From Flagellimonas oceani (GTDB taxonomy: Bacteria; Bacteroidota; Bacteroidia; Flavobacteriales; Flavobacteriaceae), in contig NZ_CP049616.1 of the NCBI RefSeq assembly GCF_011068285.1, forward strand, positions 1,282,501 through 1,346,500: a DNA stretch of 64,000 nt, read 5' to 3'. The notes under the pieces are model-generated. The model saw only the letters and a list, made by a program, of their open reading frames with translations. It was not told the origin of the DNA and did no database searches. This document shows positions 32,642 to 42,046 of this stretch, piece after piece (position 1 is the stretch's first letter; every line of letters starts with the position of its first letter). Made by a program: the position numbers and the translations under genes.

Positions 32642-32659
32642 TATCAATTGGATATTTTT
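32640..32659 (+). terminator. Weak hairpin with T-run behind the second Mer-like set
   Basis: AATATC pairs with GATATT (5-base loop), followed by TTT. It overlaps the stop of the NHL gene and lies between convergent genes. It is a plausible but weak terminator. Confidence 0.4.
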
Positions 32660-32666
32660 ATAAAAG

Positions 32667-33173
32667 CTATCTTATGCGTTCATACTCCGTAAATTCGAAC
32701 GTAGTCTCGCCATTTTCGTTTTTATCCGATTCACTTCTGACAAGTAATTGTTGGGCATTTAATTGAATTACAATATGGTATTCACTTGTATTAGAATTAA
32801 CATGGCTCAGTTTTCCTGATTCTTCGAGAGACCAAGTGCCAATTTCAGTGAAAGTTTTTGATATCTGGCTATGACAGGCAATTGCCCCGATTCCCCAGAA
32901 ATAGCGGTTATCTTCTTGCTCGTTACCCTTAACATATCTGAGAATATCATCTTTTCGGCAATTTTCGAATTGGGCAAACAAATCTTCCAAGGGCTCCAAT
33001 ATGCCCAATGAATCATTTGGTTGCCCTCTAAATTCTGCAATCCTTTTCCAATCTCCTGCTAAATTATTTTCGGTAAACAAAAGGTTGACTTGTTGTGAAC
33101 TTTGGTCGTCTTTTTTGCAAGACCACATAACCAACAAGGAAAGTGACACTATGTAAATTGTTTGTTTTGGCAT
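32667..33173 (-). CDS. Lipocalin-like lipoprotein of unknown function
   Basis: 168 residues. Lipoprotein signal (SLSLLVMWSC), then a beta-rich domain opening NNLAGDWKRIAEF, typical of the lipocalin-like proteins of Bacteroidota. Three cysteines (CRKD, ACHSQ). Convergent with the NHL gene. Function unknown. Confidence 0.6.
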   Translation of the reverse strand: MPKQTIYIVSLSLLVMWSCKKDDQSSQQVNLLFTENNLAGDWKRIAEFRGQPNDSLGILEPLEDLFAQFENCRKDDILRYVKGNEQEDNRYFWGIGAIACHSQISKTFTEIGTWSLEESGKLSHVNSNTSEYHIVIQLNAQQLLVRSESDKNENGETTFEFTEYERIR

Positions 33174-33372
33174 TACTTGATTGATATAAAGTTACATCTT
33201 ATCCTAACATTTAGTACATCTATTTTACAGAACTATAGTTAGATAGGTTCCAAGTTGTTTTAAATGGCCATTCACTATATAATTTCAAAATACAAATAAG
33301 ATTCTCGCATTGGAATTTAGACCTATTGGGTTGTCAAGGCCAAAAAAGTCTATCCAATTAGCGATGTTGCCT

Positions 33373-33825
33373 TTACGTTTCCCGTCGTTTTCCTGAAATC
33401 TCAAGTATTTTGACCTGATAGACAATCGGATTTCCCCTTTCGTATAATTTGCTCGAAAATTCATTGATAAACTCAACCTCTCTCCGTTCTTTTCTACGGA
33501 TAATGCTCTTCACGCCTTCGGTAAAAAGGTGTAACTTTTGTTTGGCAATATTGCCCTCAAGTTCTTCGAATGTGCCGTGCACCATGGCCGATTCCCAATT
33601 GAACATCGATTGTATTTCTTCTACCTGTACGGTAACCGAGTTGTTATTTCGCATCGCATTGATTTTATGGCCATCCGAGGTATAGCTAATGATCGTATTG
33701 TCGGCAGGATCAAAATAATAGGTGATGGGAATCAAATAAGGCTTCCCTTGCCATAGATAGGCCAAGTGGCCGAGGTAATTGTTTCTGAGGACGCGCTCAA
33801 TCGCACTAGTTGTTAAATCTGTCAT
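33373..33825 (-). CDS. Pyridoxamine 5'-phosphate oxidase-like flavin-binding protein
   Basis: 150 residues of the split-barrel FMN-binding fold: LGHLAYLWQGKPYLIPITYYFDP as the opening strands, SDGHKINAMRNNNSVTVQVEE in the middle and SAMVHGTFEEL. Such proteins bind FMN or haem-like cofactors and are common beside stress genes. The exact reaction is unknown. It stands alone on the minus strand downstream of the CopB unit. Confidence 0.78.
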   Translation of the reverse strand: MTDLTTSAIERVLRNNYLGHLAYLWQGKPYLIPITYYFDPADNTIISYTSDGHKINAMRNNNSVTVQVEEIQSMFNWESAMVHGTFEELEGNIAKQKLHLFTEGVKSIIRRKERREVEFINEFSSKLYERGNPIVYQVKILEISGKRRET

Positions 33826-33999
33826 TGCTATTGTTTTTGAATATTACTGATTGCTTATGTGTTTTTCAAAGTGTAGTTTCCACTTGTATTCCATCATCGA
33901 TTATATATTTCCTTTTTTAAGTTGTTGTGCCTCATGATTTATCGCCTTGTCCGTACAGACAGATAAAGAGGCGAAACCATTTAACCACTTGCCAACATA

Positions 34000-35193
34000 T
34001 TATAACCTATAATTTTTCAAAAACCTTAAATGCGGAAGAAAGGTTAGAAAAAGCATGGCTGTGCGTACCATTTGGTAAGAAATCCAATTACCCAACTTAT
34101 TGAATATACCGGCTCTTTGTCTTAGACTCCCCTTTGTAATTTCGCTACACTGGCTTATAACCATTTCAAAGTCGGCCCGAAGAATTTTGGCAAAATTGAC
34201 CGAGTGAACTTCTACGTTCATTTCAATACTGCCATAACAACTAAGACTGTTCAAGTTAAATGAGCCTATGGTAGACCATTTATTATCTACTACCGCAGCT
34301 TTACCGTGTACCACGGATTTGTTCCACTCATAGATTCTCATATGGTGGTCTAGAAAAGAGGAGTACAAATGTTCGGTAGCCCTACGTACCAAAGGCACAT
34401 CGCTAATGCCCGCTAAGATCACCGTTGTTTTTATTCCTCTTTTACAGGCCTTTTTCAATGCCTTTGCTATTCTGCTTCCAGGCAAAAAATACGAGCCTAT
34501 GATAACTATTTCCTTTTCGGCATGAATGAAGGCGTTCGTGTAGGCATCACAGACTTCCGTTTTTTGCTGTAGCCAGTCGTTCTGTAAAATTCCCACGAGT
34601 GCCCTACCTGCCGAATGTAACACGGGTGGTATTTTTTTTGAGCTTCCTTTTTTGAAAAAATAGTCGCTACACAGTTTTTGAAGATTTTCAGCTGCCGGGC
34701 AATTCAACTGAACGGCATAGTCCAACCAAGGTTCCGAACCTGTGGTTCCGTGGTATTTATTGGCAATATTGATTCCGCCTATCAACGCTATTTTTTCATC
34801 GGCGACCGCAATTTTATGATGCATCCGCCTGCCGATATAAAAATTGTTCAAGGAGAATAAAGGCGAAAAAAAACGAAGTAAAATACCATGCTGTACCAAA
34901 TCCTGGGCAAAACTATCGGGTAATGCAGCGCTACCATAGGCATCCAATAAGACATATACCTTTACTTTTCGTTGAGCGGCTTTCTTTAAACAGGAGGCTA
35001 TACGGTTTCCCGTGTCATCGTTTTCAAAAATGTAGGTCTGTAAATGGATTTCTTTTTCTGCCCTATCGATTAACATTTCCAGCCTTAAAAAATAGTCTTC
35101 TCCCGAACGGACCAATTCAACATATTTCGAATTGTCAACAGCATTTTGAAGTGCTGTTTTACTACGTTTTCTAAGTGCATATCGATGGTCCAT
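34000..35193 (-). CDS. Phospholipase D-like protein (cardiolipin synthase type)
   Basis: 397 residues with two HKD motifs: HHKIAVADEK at about 137 and VHGKAAVVDNK at about 295. The layout resembles cardiolipin synthases without N-terminal membrane helices, so it may be soluble or membrane-attached. It closes an operon of CopB, MFS and this gene: it starts two bases after the MFS stop. A link of lipid remodelling to copper stress is inferred. Confidence 0.85.
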   Translation of the reverse strand: MDHRYALRKRSKTALQNAVDNSKYVELVRSGEDYFLRLEMLIDRAEKEIHLQTYIFENDDTGNRIASCLKKAAQRKVKVYVLLDAYGSAALPDSFAQDLVQHGILLRFFSPLFSLNNFYIGRRMHHKIAVADEKIALIGGINIANKYHGTTGSEPWLDYAVQLNCPAAENLQKLCSDYFFKKGSSKKIPPVLHSAGRALVGILQNDWLQQKTEVCDAYTNAFIHAEKEIVIIGSYFLPGSRIAKALKKACKRGIKTTVILAGISDVPLVRRATEHLYSSFLDHHMRIYEWNKSVVHGKAAVVDNKWSTIGSFNLNSLSCYGSIEMNVEVHSVNFAKILRADFEMVISQCSEITKGSLRQRAGIFNKLGNWISYQMVRTAMLFLTFLPHLRFLKNYRL

Positions 35194-35195
35194 CG

Positions 35196-36455
35196 CTACC
35201 CTTTTTTATGCTGGTCGGCCAATAATGGCCTGTCAATCCCTTTATTTGGTCGATTCAAAAAATAAACCAGTCCCATAGCACCCAAAATGGTTGTACCGGC
35301 AATAATAAAAGGATAATAAAACCCTCCCGCTATTAGCCAAGTCCCCAATACCGGACCCAAAATTTGACCGATACTATTCGTGGAACTTTGAATGGATATA
35401 TTCCTTCCCGTGTTTTCCTTGGAAATCAAAGAAACTGCCGAAAGCAGGTTTGGTGTTACCATGGCTCCCCCTGCTGCGAAAATTATTATAGTAACATAAA
35501 TGTATAGTTCACCGCTCACAAAAGGGAAGACAACTAGCGAAACACCGGAAATCAATAACCCCAATGTTATTTGCTGTTTCGAGGTCAGCATTTTTTCTCC
35601 ATAGGTCGCAAATACAGGCTGTAAAACTGCCATAACGGAACCACAAAGCATAAAACCAATACCCACCTGATTGGTTGTAAAGGCCAACTCATCCTTCCCA
35701 TAAATTGAAAACACGGTCTCAAACAAGGTAACCACGAACTGCATCACAAAGGACAAGAGCAACAAAATGATAAAATAGTTACTCAGGGAAAAACTGAATT
35801 TGACTGCCTCAGAAGCAATACGATTTTTTATTTCGGTATTCTTCAGCCATTTTATGATTATCAGCAATACCACAAAGCCCAAAAGAGCTGCCAAAATAAA
35901 GGGAACCGAAAAACGGTCTAAGTGGAACACTCCAAAAGAGTATGTATAGTGTAGGTTCGTTTGCGACAGAAATCCCCCCAGAACAGGGCCAAATATCACA
36001 CCGGAACTGATAGCGACCCCAGACCAGGCCATTATTTTGGTCCTTCGCTTTTCTGAAGTGATATCACTTAAATAAGCATTACTGACAGGAATAACCGCAG
36101 ACGTAAAGATGCCCCCTATGATACGGGCTATATATAGCATCGACAGGGAAGTGGCAAGACCCGTTAGCAAGTTCATCACGACAAAACCTACAAGCCCCAA
36201 TAGTATTATAGGTTTACGGCCGTATTTATCGGAAAGCTTGCCCCAGACGATAACGAACAAGAGCTGGAACAATGGATAAATACTGGTTAACATTCCGATA
36301 TGGAAGTTGATAAGGTCCGTATCCAGATTGTCTTTTAGAGCCAGTCTTTCCGTGTAATAGGGCAGGGTAGGCAATAAAATACCGTACCCGAGCATTACCA
36401 CAAATAAACTTAACAGCACTAAAAATATCCTGTTAAGTTTGTCCTTTCTATTCAT
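35196..36455 (-). CDS. MFS transporter
   Basis: 419 residues, 12 membrane helices. The motif GKLSDKYGRKPI at about 72-83 is the conserved loop between TM2 and TM3 of drug/proton antiporters. TetA-like arrangement. Its ATG overlaps the CopB stop (TAATG), so the two are coupled. Substrate unknown. Export of a metal-binding compound is possible. Confidence 0.85.
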   Translation of the reverse strand: MNRKDKLNRIFLVLLSLFVVMLGYGILLPTLPYYTERLALKDNLDTDLINFHIGMLTSIYPLFQLLFVIVWGKLSDKYGRKPIILLGLVGFVVMNLLTGLATSLSMLYIARIIGGIFTSAVIPVSNAYLSDITSEKRRTKIMAWSGVAISSGVIFGPVLGGFLSQTNLHYTYSFGVFHLDRFSVPFILAALLGFVVLLIIIKWLKNTEIKNRIASEAVKFSFSLSNYFIILLLLSFVMQFVVTLFETVFSIYGKDELAFTTNQVGIGFMLCGSVMAVLQPVFATYGEKMLTSKQQITLGLLISGVSLVVFPFVSGELYIYVTIIIFAAGGAMVTPNLLSAVSLISKENTGRNISIQSSTNSIGQILGPVLGTWLIAGGFYYPFIIAGTTILGAMGLVYFLNRPNKGIDRPLLADQHKKG

Positions 36456-38605
36456 TACTTTTTCCCAATTTTTCTTTTCAACAATTGGGCGTTAATGGCT
36501 ACAATAATGGTGCTCAAACTCATAAACACGGCACCAACTGCGGGACCCAGTACAAAGCCTGATGAGTACAAAACACCTGCTGCCAATGGGATGGCGACCA
36601 CGTTATAGCCGGTGGCCCATATCAAGTTCTGGATCATCTTGTTGTAGGTGGCCTTGCCGAACAAAATCAAATTGGCAATATCCTGTGGGTTACTGTTTAC
36701 TAGAATAATGTCGGCAGTCTCCGCAGCGACATCGGTGCCGGAGCCCACAGCTATTCCAACGTTGGCTTGTGCCAATGCAGGTGCGTCATTGACCCCATCG
36801 CCCGTCATGGCCACAAACTCTCCTTTGCTTTCCAACTCTTTTACGATTTCCACTTTTTGATGGGGTAGTACCTCGGCATAATAGCCATCCAACCCTAATT
36901 TATCGCTAACAGCCTTGGCGGTTTTTTCATTGTCCCCGGTGGCCATCAAGACTTTGATGTTGTTCTTTTTGAAAATTTTGATGGCTTCAGCGGATTCCGG
37001 TCTAATCTCATCCGCTAAGGCAATATAACCGACCAATTTTCCATCGATTAGAACAAAAACCACCGTTTCAGCGGCATCGCTATAGGCATCTTCAGGAATT
37101 GCAATTTTTTCATCCCTTAAATAACCCGGACTTACTACTTTCACTTGCTTACCTTCCACATTGGCCTCTACACCTTTACCAGTAATGGCATTAAAGTTTT
37201 TTGGTTTCGGGATTGTAATATTATCTTCTTTGACCTTTTTTATGATTCCAACTGCAATAGGATGTTCCGAGCTCTGTTCCAAGGCACTTGAAAGCCTTAA
37301 GATTTCTTCTGTTGAATATTCTTGTTTAACCGATTCAACTCTTGTGACACCAAAATCACCTTTGGTCAATGTTCCGGTTTTATCAAACAACAAAGCTGAT
37401 ATTTTTCGGGATTCTTCAAAAGCCGTTCGATTTCTTATCAGTAAGCCATTTTGGGCGGATACTGCGGTAGATATAGCGACAACTAACGGAATGGCAAGTC
37501 CTAATGCGTGTGGGCAAGCGATAACCATAACCGTTACCATTCTCTCCAAGGCATATACAAAAGGGAAGCCTAAAATCAACCAAACTGCCAATGTGCCAAA
37601 ACCAATTGCCAGGGCTATGTATGTCAACCATTTTGCCGCCCTATCGGAAAGGTTCTGCATTTTAGATTTGGTCTTTTGCGCTTCCTCAACCATTGTGATT
37701 ACTTTGTTGAGATAACTGTCCTTTCCGGTATGTTCTACCTTAACCTTTAAGGTGCTATTGCCGTTTACTGAGCCTCCAATTACTTTGTCGTTCTCATCTT
37801 TTTTCACTGGCTTGGATTCCCCTGTAAGCATTGATTCATTTAAGTAACTCGAACCATCTACTATAATCCCATCAGCAGGAACTTTTTCACCTGGCTTTAC
37901 TAAAATCACATCGTCTTTTAACAAATCTTCCAAGGGAATATCTTCTATAGTATCACCCTTTACCCTGTGGGCTTCGGCGGGCATCATACTTACTAATAGC
38001 TGTAAGGCTTTTGATGCACCTAGCACACTTTTCATTTCTATCCAATGGCCTAAAAGCATAATTGCGATCAGTGTTGAAAGTTCCCAGAAAAAATCTTCAC
38101 CTCTTAGTCCGAATACTGTGGCAGTACTATAAAAGTAGGCAACGCTTATGGCCATGGAAATTAGGGTCATCATTCCAGGTGCACCCTTTTTGACCTCTGA
38201 CCAAAAACCTTTTAAGAAAGGCCAACCTCCATAGAAATAGACGATGGTAGATAGTGCAAATAGGATATATGGGTTTCCTGGTAAGAGAAATTCATATCCG
38301 AAAAACTCCTGTATCATTGGCGAGAAGAACAATATGGGAATGGTTAGCACGAGCGTTACCCAAAACCGTTTTCGAAAATCGGCAATCATCATTTTGTGAT
38401 GGTCGTGACCCATTTGACCGTGACCTGGATTATGACCTGAATGGTCGCCAGAACCGTGATCCATTTTACTATGATCCATCTTGCTATGGTCGTCCGATTT
38501 TGGGTCTTCCATTTTCGAGTGATCCATTTTTGAATGGTCATCTTTGTCGTGATTCATTTTAGAATGGTCCATTTTTTTGTTCTTTTGCTCTTCGTGATTG
38601 TCCAT
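36455..38605 (-). CDS. copB: CopB-type P1B-3 copper ATPase
   Basis: 716 residues. The N-terminus (about 1-70) is a His/Met-rich metal-binding tail built from repeats of the form DHSKMDHSKM, not an HMA domain. Core motifs are MLTGES, CPHALG in the membrane site, DKTGTLT, HPIAVG, MATGDN and GDGVNDAP. CPH instead of CPC marks subgroup P1B-3, exporting copper, Cu(II) or Ag(I) included. It is the first gene of an operon with MFS and phospholipase D. Confidence 0.92.
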   Translation of the reverse strand: MDNHEEQKNKKMDHSKMNHDKDDHSKMDHSKMEDPKSDDHSKMDHSKMDHGSGDHSGHNPGHGQMGHDHHKMMIADFRKRFWVTLVLTIPILFFSPMIQEFFGYEFLLPGNPYILFALSTIVYFYGGWPFLKGFWSEVKKGAPGMMTLISMAISVAYFYSTATVFGLRGEDFFWELSTLIAIMLLGHWIEMKSVLGASKALQLLVSMMPAEAHRVKGDTIEDIPLEDLLKDDVILVKPGEKVPADGIIVDGSSYLNESMLTGESKPVKKDENDKVIGGSVNGNSTLKVKVEHTGKDSYLNKVITMVEEAQKTKSKMQNLSDRAAKWLTYIALAIGFGTLAVWLILGFPFVYALERMVTVMVIACPHALGLAIPLVVAISTAVSAQNGLLIRNRTAFEESRKISALLFDKTGTLTKGDFGVTRVESVKQEYSTEEILRLSSALEQSSEHPIAVGIIKKVKEDNITIPKPKNFNAITGKGVEANVEGKQVKVVSPGYLRDEKIAIPEDAYSDAAETVVFVLIDGKLVGYIALADEIRPESAEAIKIFKKNNIKVLMATGDNEKTAKAVSDKLGLDGYYAEVLPHQKVEIVKELESKGEFVAMTGDGVNDAPALAQANVGIAVGSGTDVAAETADIILVNSNPQDIANLILFGKATYNKMIQNLIWATGYNVVAIPLAAGVLYSSGFVLGPAVGAVFMSLSTIIVAINAQLLKRKIGKK

Positions 38606-38622
38606 AGTATTCTATTTAAGGG

Positions 38623-38916
38623 TTATCGTAATTTTTTTCGCATTGCTTCCGAGATATTTTCAGCATAGACCCCATAGGCATCTACCAAAAGCCCCTTTAT
38701 ACCATCTTTTGATGAAATGGCATAAAGAACACTGTTATCGTCCGTACTGCTCATACCTTCAAAACGATGGGTTTCATCCACATCAAATTCTTCGGGATGG
38801 ATTTCCAATTCCAATGAAGCACATTTTATACAGTCGGGGGCCAAATTGAAATCATAGGTATATCCCCTGATCTGTAAGTCATTAATTGCTTCTGATAGGG
38901 TGTCATAGTTTCTCAT
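38623..38916 (-). CDS. Short conserved protein, often labelled PRPP-synthetase-like
   Basis: 97 residues, alpha/beta, no signal peptide. MRNYDTLSEAINDLQIRGYTYDFNL opens it, and YGVYAENISEAMRKKLR closes it. Databases often carry this family as phosphoribosylpyrophosphate synthetase, but it is far too short and has no PRPP loop. The label probably comes from its neighbour. Here it indeed lies two genes behind a real PRPP synthetase. Confidence 0.6.
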   Translation of the reverse strand: MRNYDTLSEAINDLQIRGYTYDFNLAPDCIKCASLELEIHPEEFDVDETHRFEGMSSTDDNSVLYAISSKDGIKGLLVDAYGVYAENISEAMRKKLR

Positions 38917-38919
38917 AAT

Positions 38920-39573
38920 TTATTGTTTGTATGTCATCGTAAAATAGCTGCCGTCTTTCTCGGTAAATTTCTGGAATGATAACAAGTTCTCACTTGTAAG
39001 TTTTTCACTTGCAACATAGTCCAATTGTTTAATTCGTATACCAATGGCATAGGCCTTAATATTGATTTTGGATTTGATTGTTTTCCCATTTCCGTTAGAT
39101 TCCAACACGCGGTCATAAATTTTAATCTTACTGTTGGAACCAAAGAAGTTCAACAATCCCGAATCAAAGCTCATTTCGAGTTCAACATTCTCTAAGTTCC
39201 CAAGGTCATAGAGTTCCTTGAAATTTTTGGACACTGTATTGATTTCGGTTTCCTTGGATTTTGGCTTTGAAAAAGGGAAGGCCATTACTATAATACTGGA
39301 TTCATCCGGTTTGCATCGGTAAGTGGTGGTATATTTATCGGTCGGGGTGCCTTTTTCATCAAAAAGCTCGGTTGTGACAACAATTTCATAGTAACCATTG
39401 GCTTCTTTTAGCTTTCCGGCTTTAAAAGTTTGCTTGTTCAGAAAGTCTCCATTTTTATCAAAATTTTCCCGTACCACCAATCTATCGGACAATTGTCCAA
39501 TCAACATTTTATCTTGTGGGTATGCGGAAAAAATCATAAAAACGTATACTATTAAGTGCAATCCTATTTTCAT
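38920..39573 (-). CDS. Secreted protein of unknown function
   Basis: 217 residues with a signal peptide (MKIGLHLIVYVFMIFSAYPQ) and then a beta-rich protein with many lysines, no cysteines in the mature part except one. I do not recognise the family. Its ATG overlaps the stop of the PRPP synthetase gene by four bases, so the two are coupled in translation. Confidence 0.5.
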   Translation of the reverse strand: MKIGLHLIVYVFMIFSAYPQDKMLIGQLSDRLVVRENFDKNGDFLNKQTFKAGKLKEANGYYEIVVTTELFDEKGTPTDKYTTTYRCKPDESSIIVMAFPFSKPKSKETEINTVSKNFKELYDLGNLENVELEMSFDSGLLNFFGSNSKIKIYDRVLESNGNGKTIKSKINIKAYAIGIRIKQLDYVASEKLTSENLLSFQKFTEKDGSYFTMTYKQ

Positions 39574-40463
39574 ATGTGGTGCATCAACTCTTTTACTTCC
39601 TTGGCGATCACATCGCTCAAATCAATTTTATTTGACTGGTGTGGAATCGTGTTGCAGGTAATGATGTCCTCCACATAAGCGTCCCACAAATCTTGATAGG
39701 CATTTCCTGAAAATACGGCATGAATGCCAATGCATATTGCAGGTTTCATTCCCGCACTTTTCAAATGCTCCGTAGTTTCTATCATGGTCCGGGCCGTAGA
39801 AATGATGTCGTCTACTAAAACTGGCGTCGCTTCCTTATATTTATCTACATCGGGAACGGAAACTTCAACATCACGGTCGCCATGGCGGACCTTTTGTAAC
39901 ACCGTGAAGGGTACTCCCGCTTTTTTTGCCACATCGGAAACCCATTGCTCACTTTCGGAATCGGGCCCGATAAGTACCGGATTATGAATGTTCTCCTTGA
40001 TGTATTTGGAGATTTCGTCCGCTGCATGAATGACCCTGTTCGGAATGTTGTATACCTCGCCCAACGAATGTATTCTATGTAGATGCGGGTCAATGGTCGT
40101 GATGCTATCTGCAAAACCAGAAATCAATTTTCCGAAAAACCCAGAAGTAACCCCTTCGCCCTTATGAAAAACCTTGTCTTGCCGCATATAGGCCAAATAG
40201 GGAGCCACCAAGCATGTGCACATCGCGCCCAAAGATTTTGCGGTGTGGCTTAAAAAATACAATGGCAATAGTTTTTCATCGGGTTCGTGCAAGGTGCAGA
40301 CCATGATTACACATTTGTCTTTTACATCGGAAAGGATACGCGTGTAGGATTCCCCATCCGGAAATTTGCGTATGGTACATTCCCCGATTTCCGCTTTCAT
40401 TTTCTCTGCCAATAATTCCGTGAGTTCTTGGTTTCCCAGAAGACTGAATAATATAGTTTTCAT
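39570..40463 (-). CDS. prs: Ribose-phosphate pyrophosphokinase (PRPP synthetase)
   Basis: 297 residues, two phosphoribosyltransferase folds. The catalytic/PRPP loop reads VDDIISTARTM at about 216-226, and the ATP side shows TIDPHLHRIHS. Somewhat short for bacteria (about 310-330), closer to archaeal forms. It makes PRPP from ribose-5-phosphate and ATP, or the reverse. It sits directly behind a phosphorylase gene (11 bases), so nucleotide salvage is the likely context. A second, housekeeping copy should exist elsewhere. Confidence 0.85.
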   Translation of the reverse strand: MKTILFSLLGNQELTELLAEKMKAEIGECTIRKFPDGESYTRILSDVKDKCVIMVCTLHEPDEKLLPLYFLSHTAKSLGAMCTCLVAPYLAYMRQDKVFHKGEGVTSGFFGKLISGFADSITTIDPHLHRIHSLGEVYNIPNRVIHAADEISKYIKENIHNPVLIGPDSESEQWVSDVAKKAGVPFTVLQKVRHGDRDVEVSVPDVDKYKEATPVLVDDIISTARTMIETTEHLKSAGMKPAICIGIHAVFSGNAYQDLWDAYVEDIITCNTIPHQSNKIDLSDVIAKEVKELMHHI

Positions 40464-40474
40464 TTGTCCTTTTT

Positions 40475-41977
40475 TTATTCTATTGTTATAATATCGTCAT
40501 GGTTCTCATAATATTCCAAGGCATAATTCAACTCACCTTGCGATTCTGCAAAGAGCGTATACAGCAACTGGCCTTTTTCTATTTCATCGTTCAAATGAAC
40601 GTTCAGTAAAATACCGGCAGATTTTGATTGGGGCGCACCTGAAAGTTTGGCGAGTTTTGCAATCTTTCTATTGTCAATACGCCGTAAAACACCTGTTTTT
40701 TTGGCTTTTATTTCGAATTTATAAGGTTTTAGGAGAGGTTGTTTAAAATTACCTTGGGCTTTACAGATAGCGAGAAATTTGTTATATGCCTTACCTGATT
40801 CCAATAGCCCTCTGGCGGTTTGCTTTCCTTTTCCCGATTCGATTTCGCCAGAAAGCTCTAACAGCTCGCCCGCCAACAGAACTGCCCTTTCTCTTAGGTC
40901 TTTCGGTGCATCAACTTCATTCTTGAGTACACTAAGGATGTCCATTGCTTCAAGGGCTGGACCAATACCTCTGCCGACAGGCTGTGTGCCATCTGTAATA
41001 ACTACTCTTGTAGTAAGGCCAACAGCTTTGCCCACGACTTCGAGATGTTCCTTAAGCTTCATGGCAGCGTCATTGGTACGAACCTTGGCCGTTTCGCCGA
41101 CAGGAATATCAATGACCACATGGGTAGAACCTGCTGCCGCTTTTTTGGAAAGAACCGATGCAATCAACTGCCCTTCGCTATCAATATCCAAGGCTTTTTC
41201 AATTTTGATGAGCATATCATCTGCCGGACTTAATTGGGCGGTACCCCCCCAAACAAAACATCCGCCTTCTTTTTCAACAACTGCTTTGATTTCTTCCAAA
41301 GAAAGGGTAACATTGGTCAATACCTCCATGGTATCGGCTGTTCCTGCCGGGGAAGTAATGGCTCTCGATGATGTTTTGGGCATGGTAAGCCCGTAGGCTG
41401 CAACAATGGCTACAACGATGGGTGTTGTTCGGTTTCCTGGCAAGCCACCGATACAATGTTTATCGACTACGATTTTTTTGTTCCAATCCAATTGTTTTCC
41501 AGAAGCTATCATGGCTTGTGTGAGATTCGAGATTTCATTGACATCCAATCTATTTCCGGCACAGGCCGTAATAAAAGCCGAAAGATGAATGTTGGAGTAA
41601 TCTCCTTCAACAATATCTGTAATGATTTCTTCGAAGGCCGTATAAGCTAGTTTTTGATTGTAGATTTTGGCCCTTACATGGCTTAACGAATCTATAGGTT
41701 CCAAGTGCGACACCCTTAGTGTTTCATTTCCGGACACTTTTAATTTTTTCGCCGCCGCTTCCGATAAGCCTATCTCTCCGGCTAGCAGCACATCCGACGT
41801 TATTACATTAAGACTGGCAACGATGGAAGTATTGAAATTGGATACCCGGATTCTGGTTAATGCTTCAAAACCTTCGGAAACACAGACATGGCAATCTTCC
41901 CGCATATAAACCACATGTTCGTTCTGTGTATAAATGCCCAAGTGTTTATATTTTAAAGTACTCGATTTTTCTTCCAT
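40475..41977 (-). CDS. Thymidine/AMP phosphorylase family protein
   Basis: 500 residues. The middle has the phosphorylase signature DKHCIGGLPGNRTTPIVVA at about 167-185, with the active-site patterns TSSRAITSPAGTADTME and KKAAAGSTHVVIDIPVG. An 85-residue N-terminal extension, not found in TP (about 440 residues), matches the length of AMP phosphorylases (about 500, archaeal type). It would split AMP or thymidine with phosphate to base plus ribose-1,5-bisphosphate or deoxyribose-1-phosphate. Its neighbour prs supports the AMP reading. Confidence 0.82.
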   Translation of the reverse strand: MEEKSSTLKYKHLGIYTQNEHVVYMREDCHVCVSEGFEALTRIRVSNFNTSIVASLNVITSDVLLAGEIGLSEAAAKKLKVSGNETLRVSHLEPIDSLSHVRAKIYNQKLAYTAFEEIITDIVEGDYSNIHLSAFITACAGNRLDVNEISNLTQAMIASGKQLDWNKKIVVDKHCIGGLPGNRTTPIVVAIVAAYGLTMPKTSSRAITSPAGTADTMEVLTNVTLSLEEIKAVVEKEGGCFVWGGTAQLSPADDMLIKIEKALDIDSEGQLIASVLSKKAAAGSTHVVIDIPVGETAKVRTNDAAMKLKEHLEVVGKAVGLTTRVVITDGTQPVGRGIGPALEAMDILSVLKNEVDAPKDLRERAVLLAGELLELSGEIESGKGKQTARGLLESGKAYNKFLAICKAQGNFKQPLLKPYKFEIKAKKTGVLRRIDNRKIAKLAKLSGAPQSKSAGILLNVHLNDEIEKGQLLYTLFAESQGELNYALEYYENHDDIITIE

Positions 41978-42046
41978 AACCTTTTCGTTATTTTATTTTT
42001 AATAGTGTTGGTGATGCCACCAATAGTATTCCTATAATCTAGTCCA

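Noticed and set aside
38623..38916. Reading the 97-residue gene as a real PRPP synthetase
   Set aside because: It is far too short and has no PRPP-binding loop. The true enzyme is at 39570.
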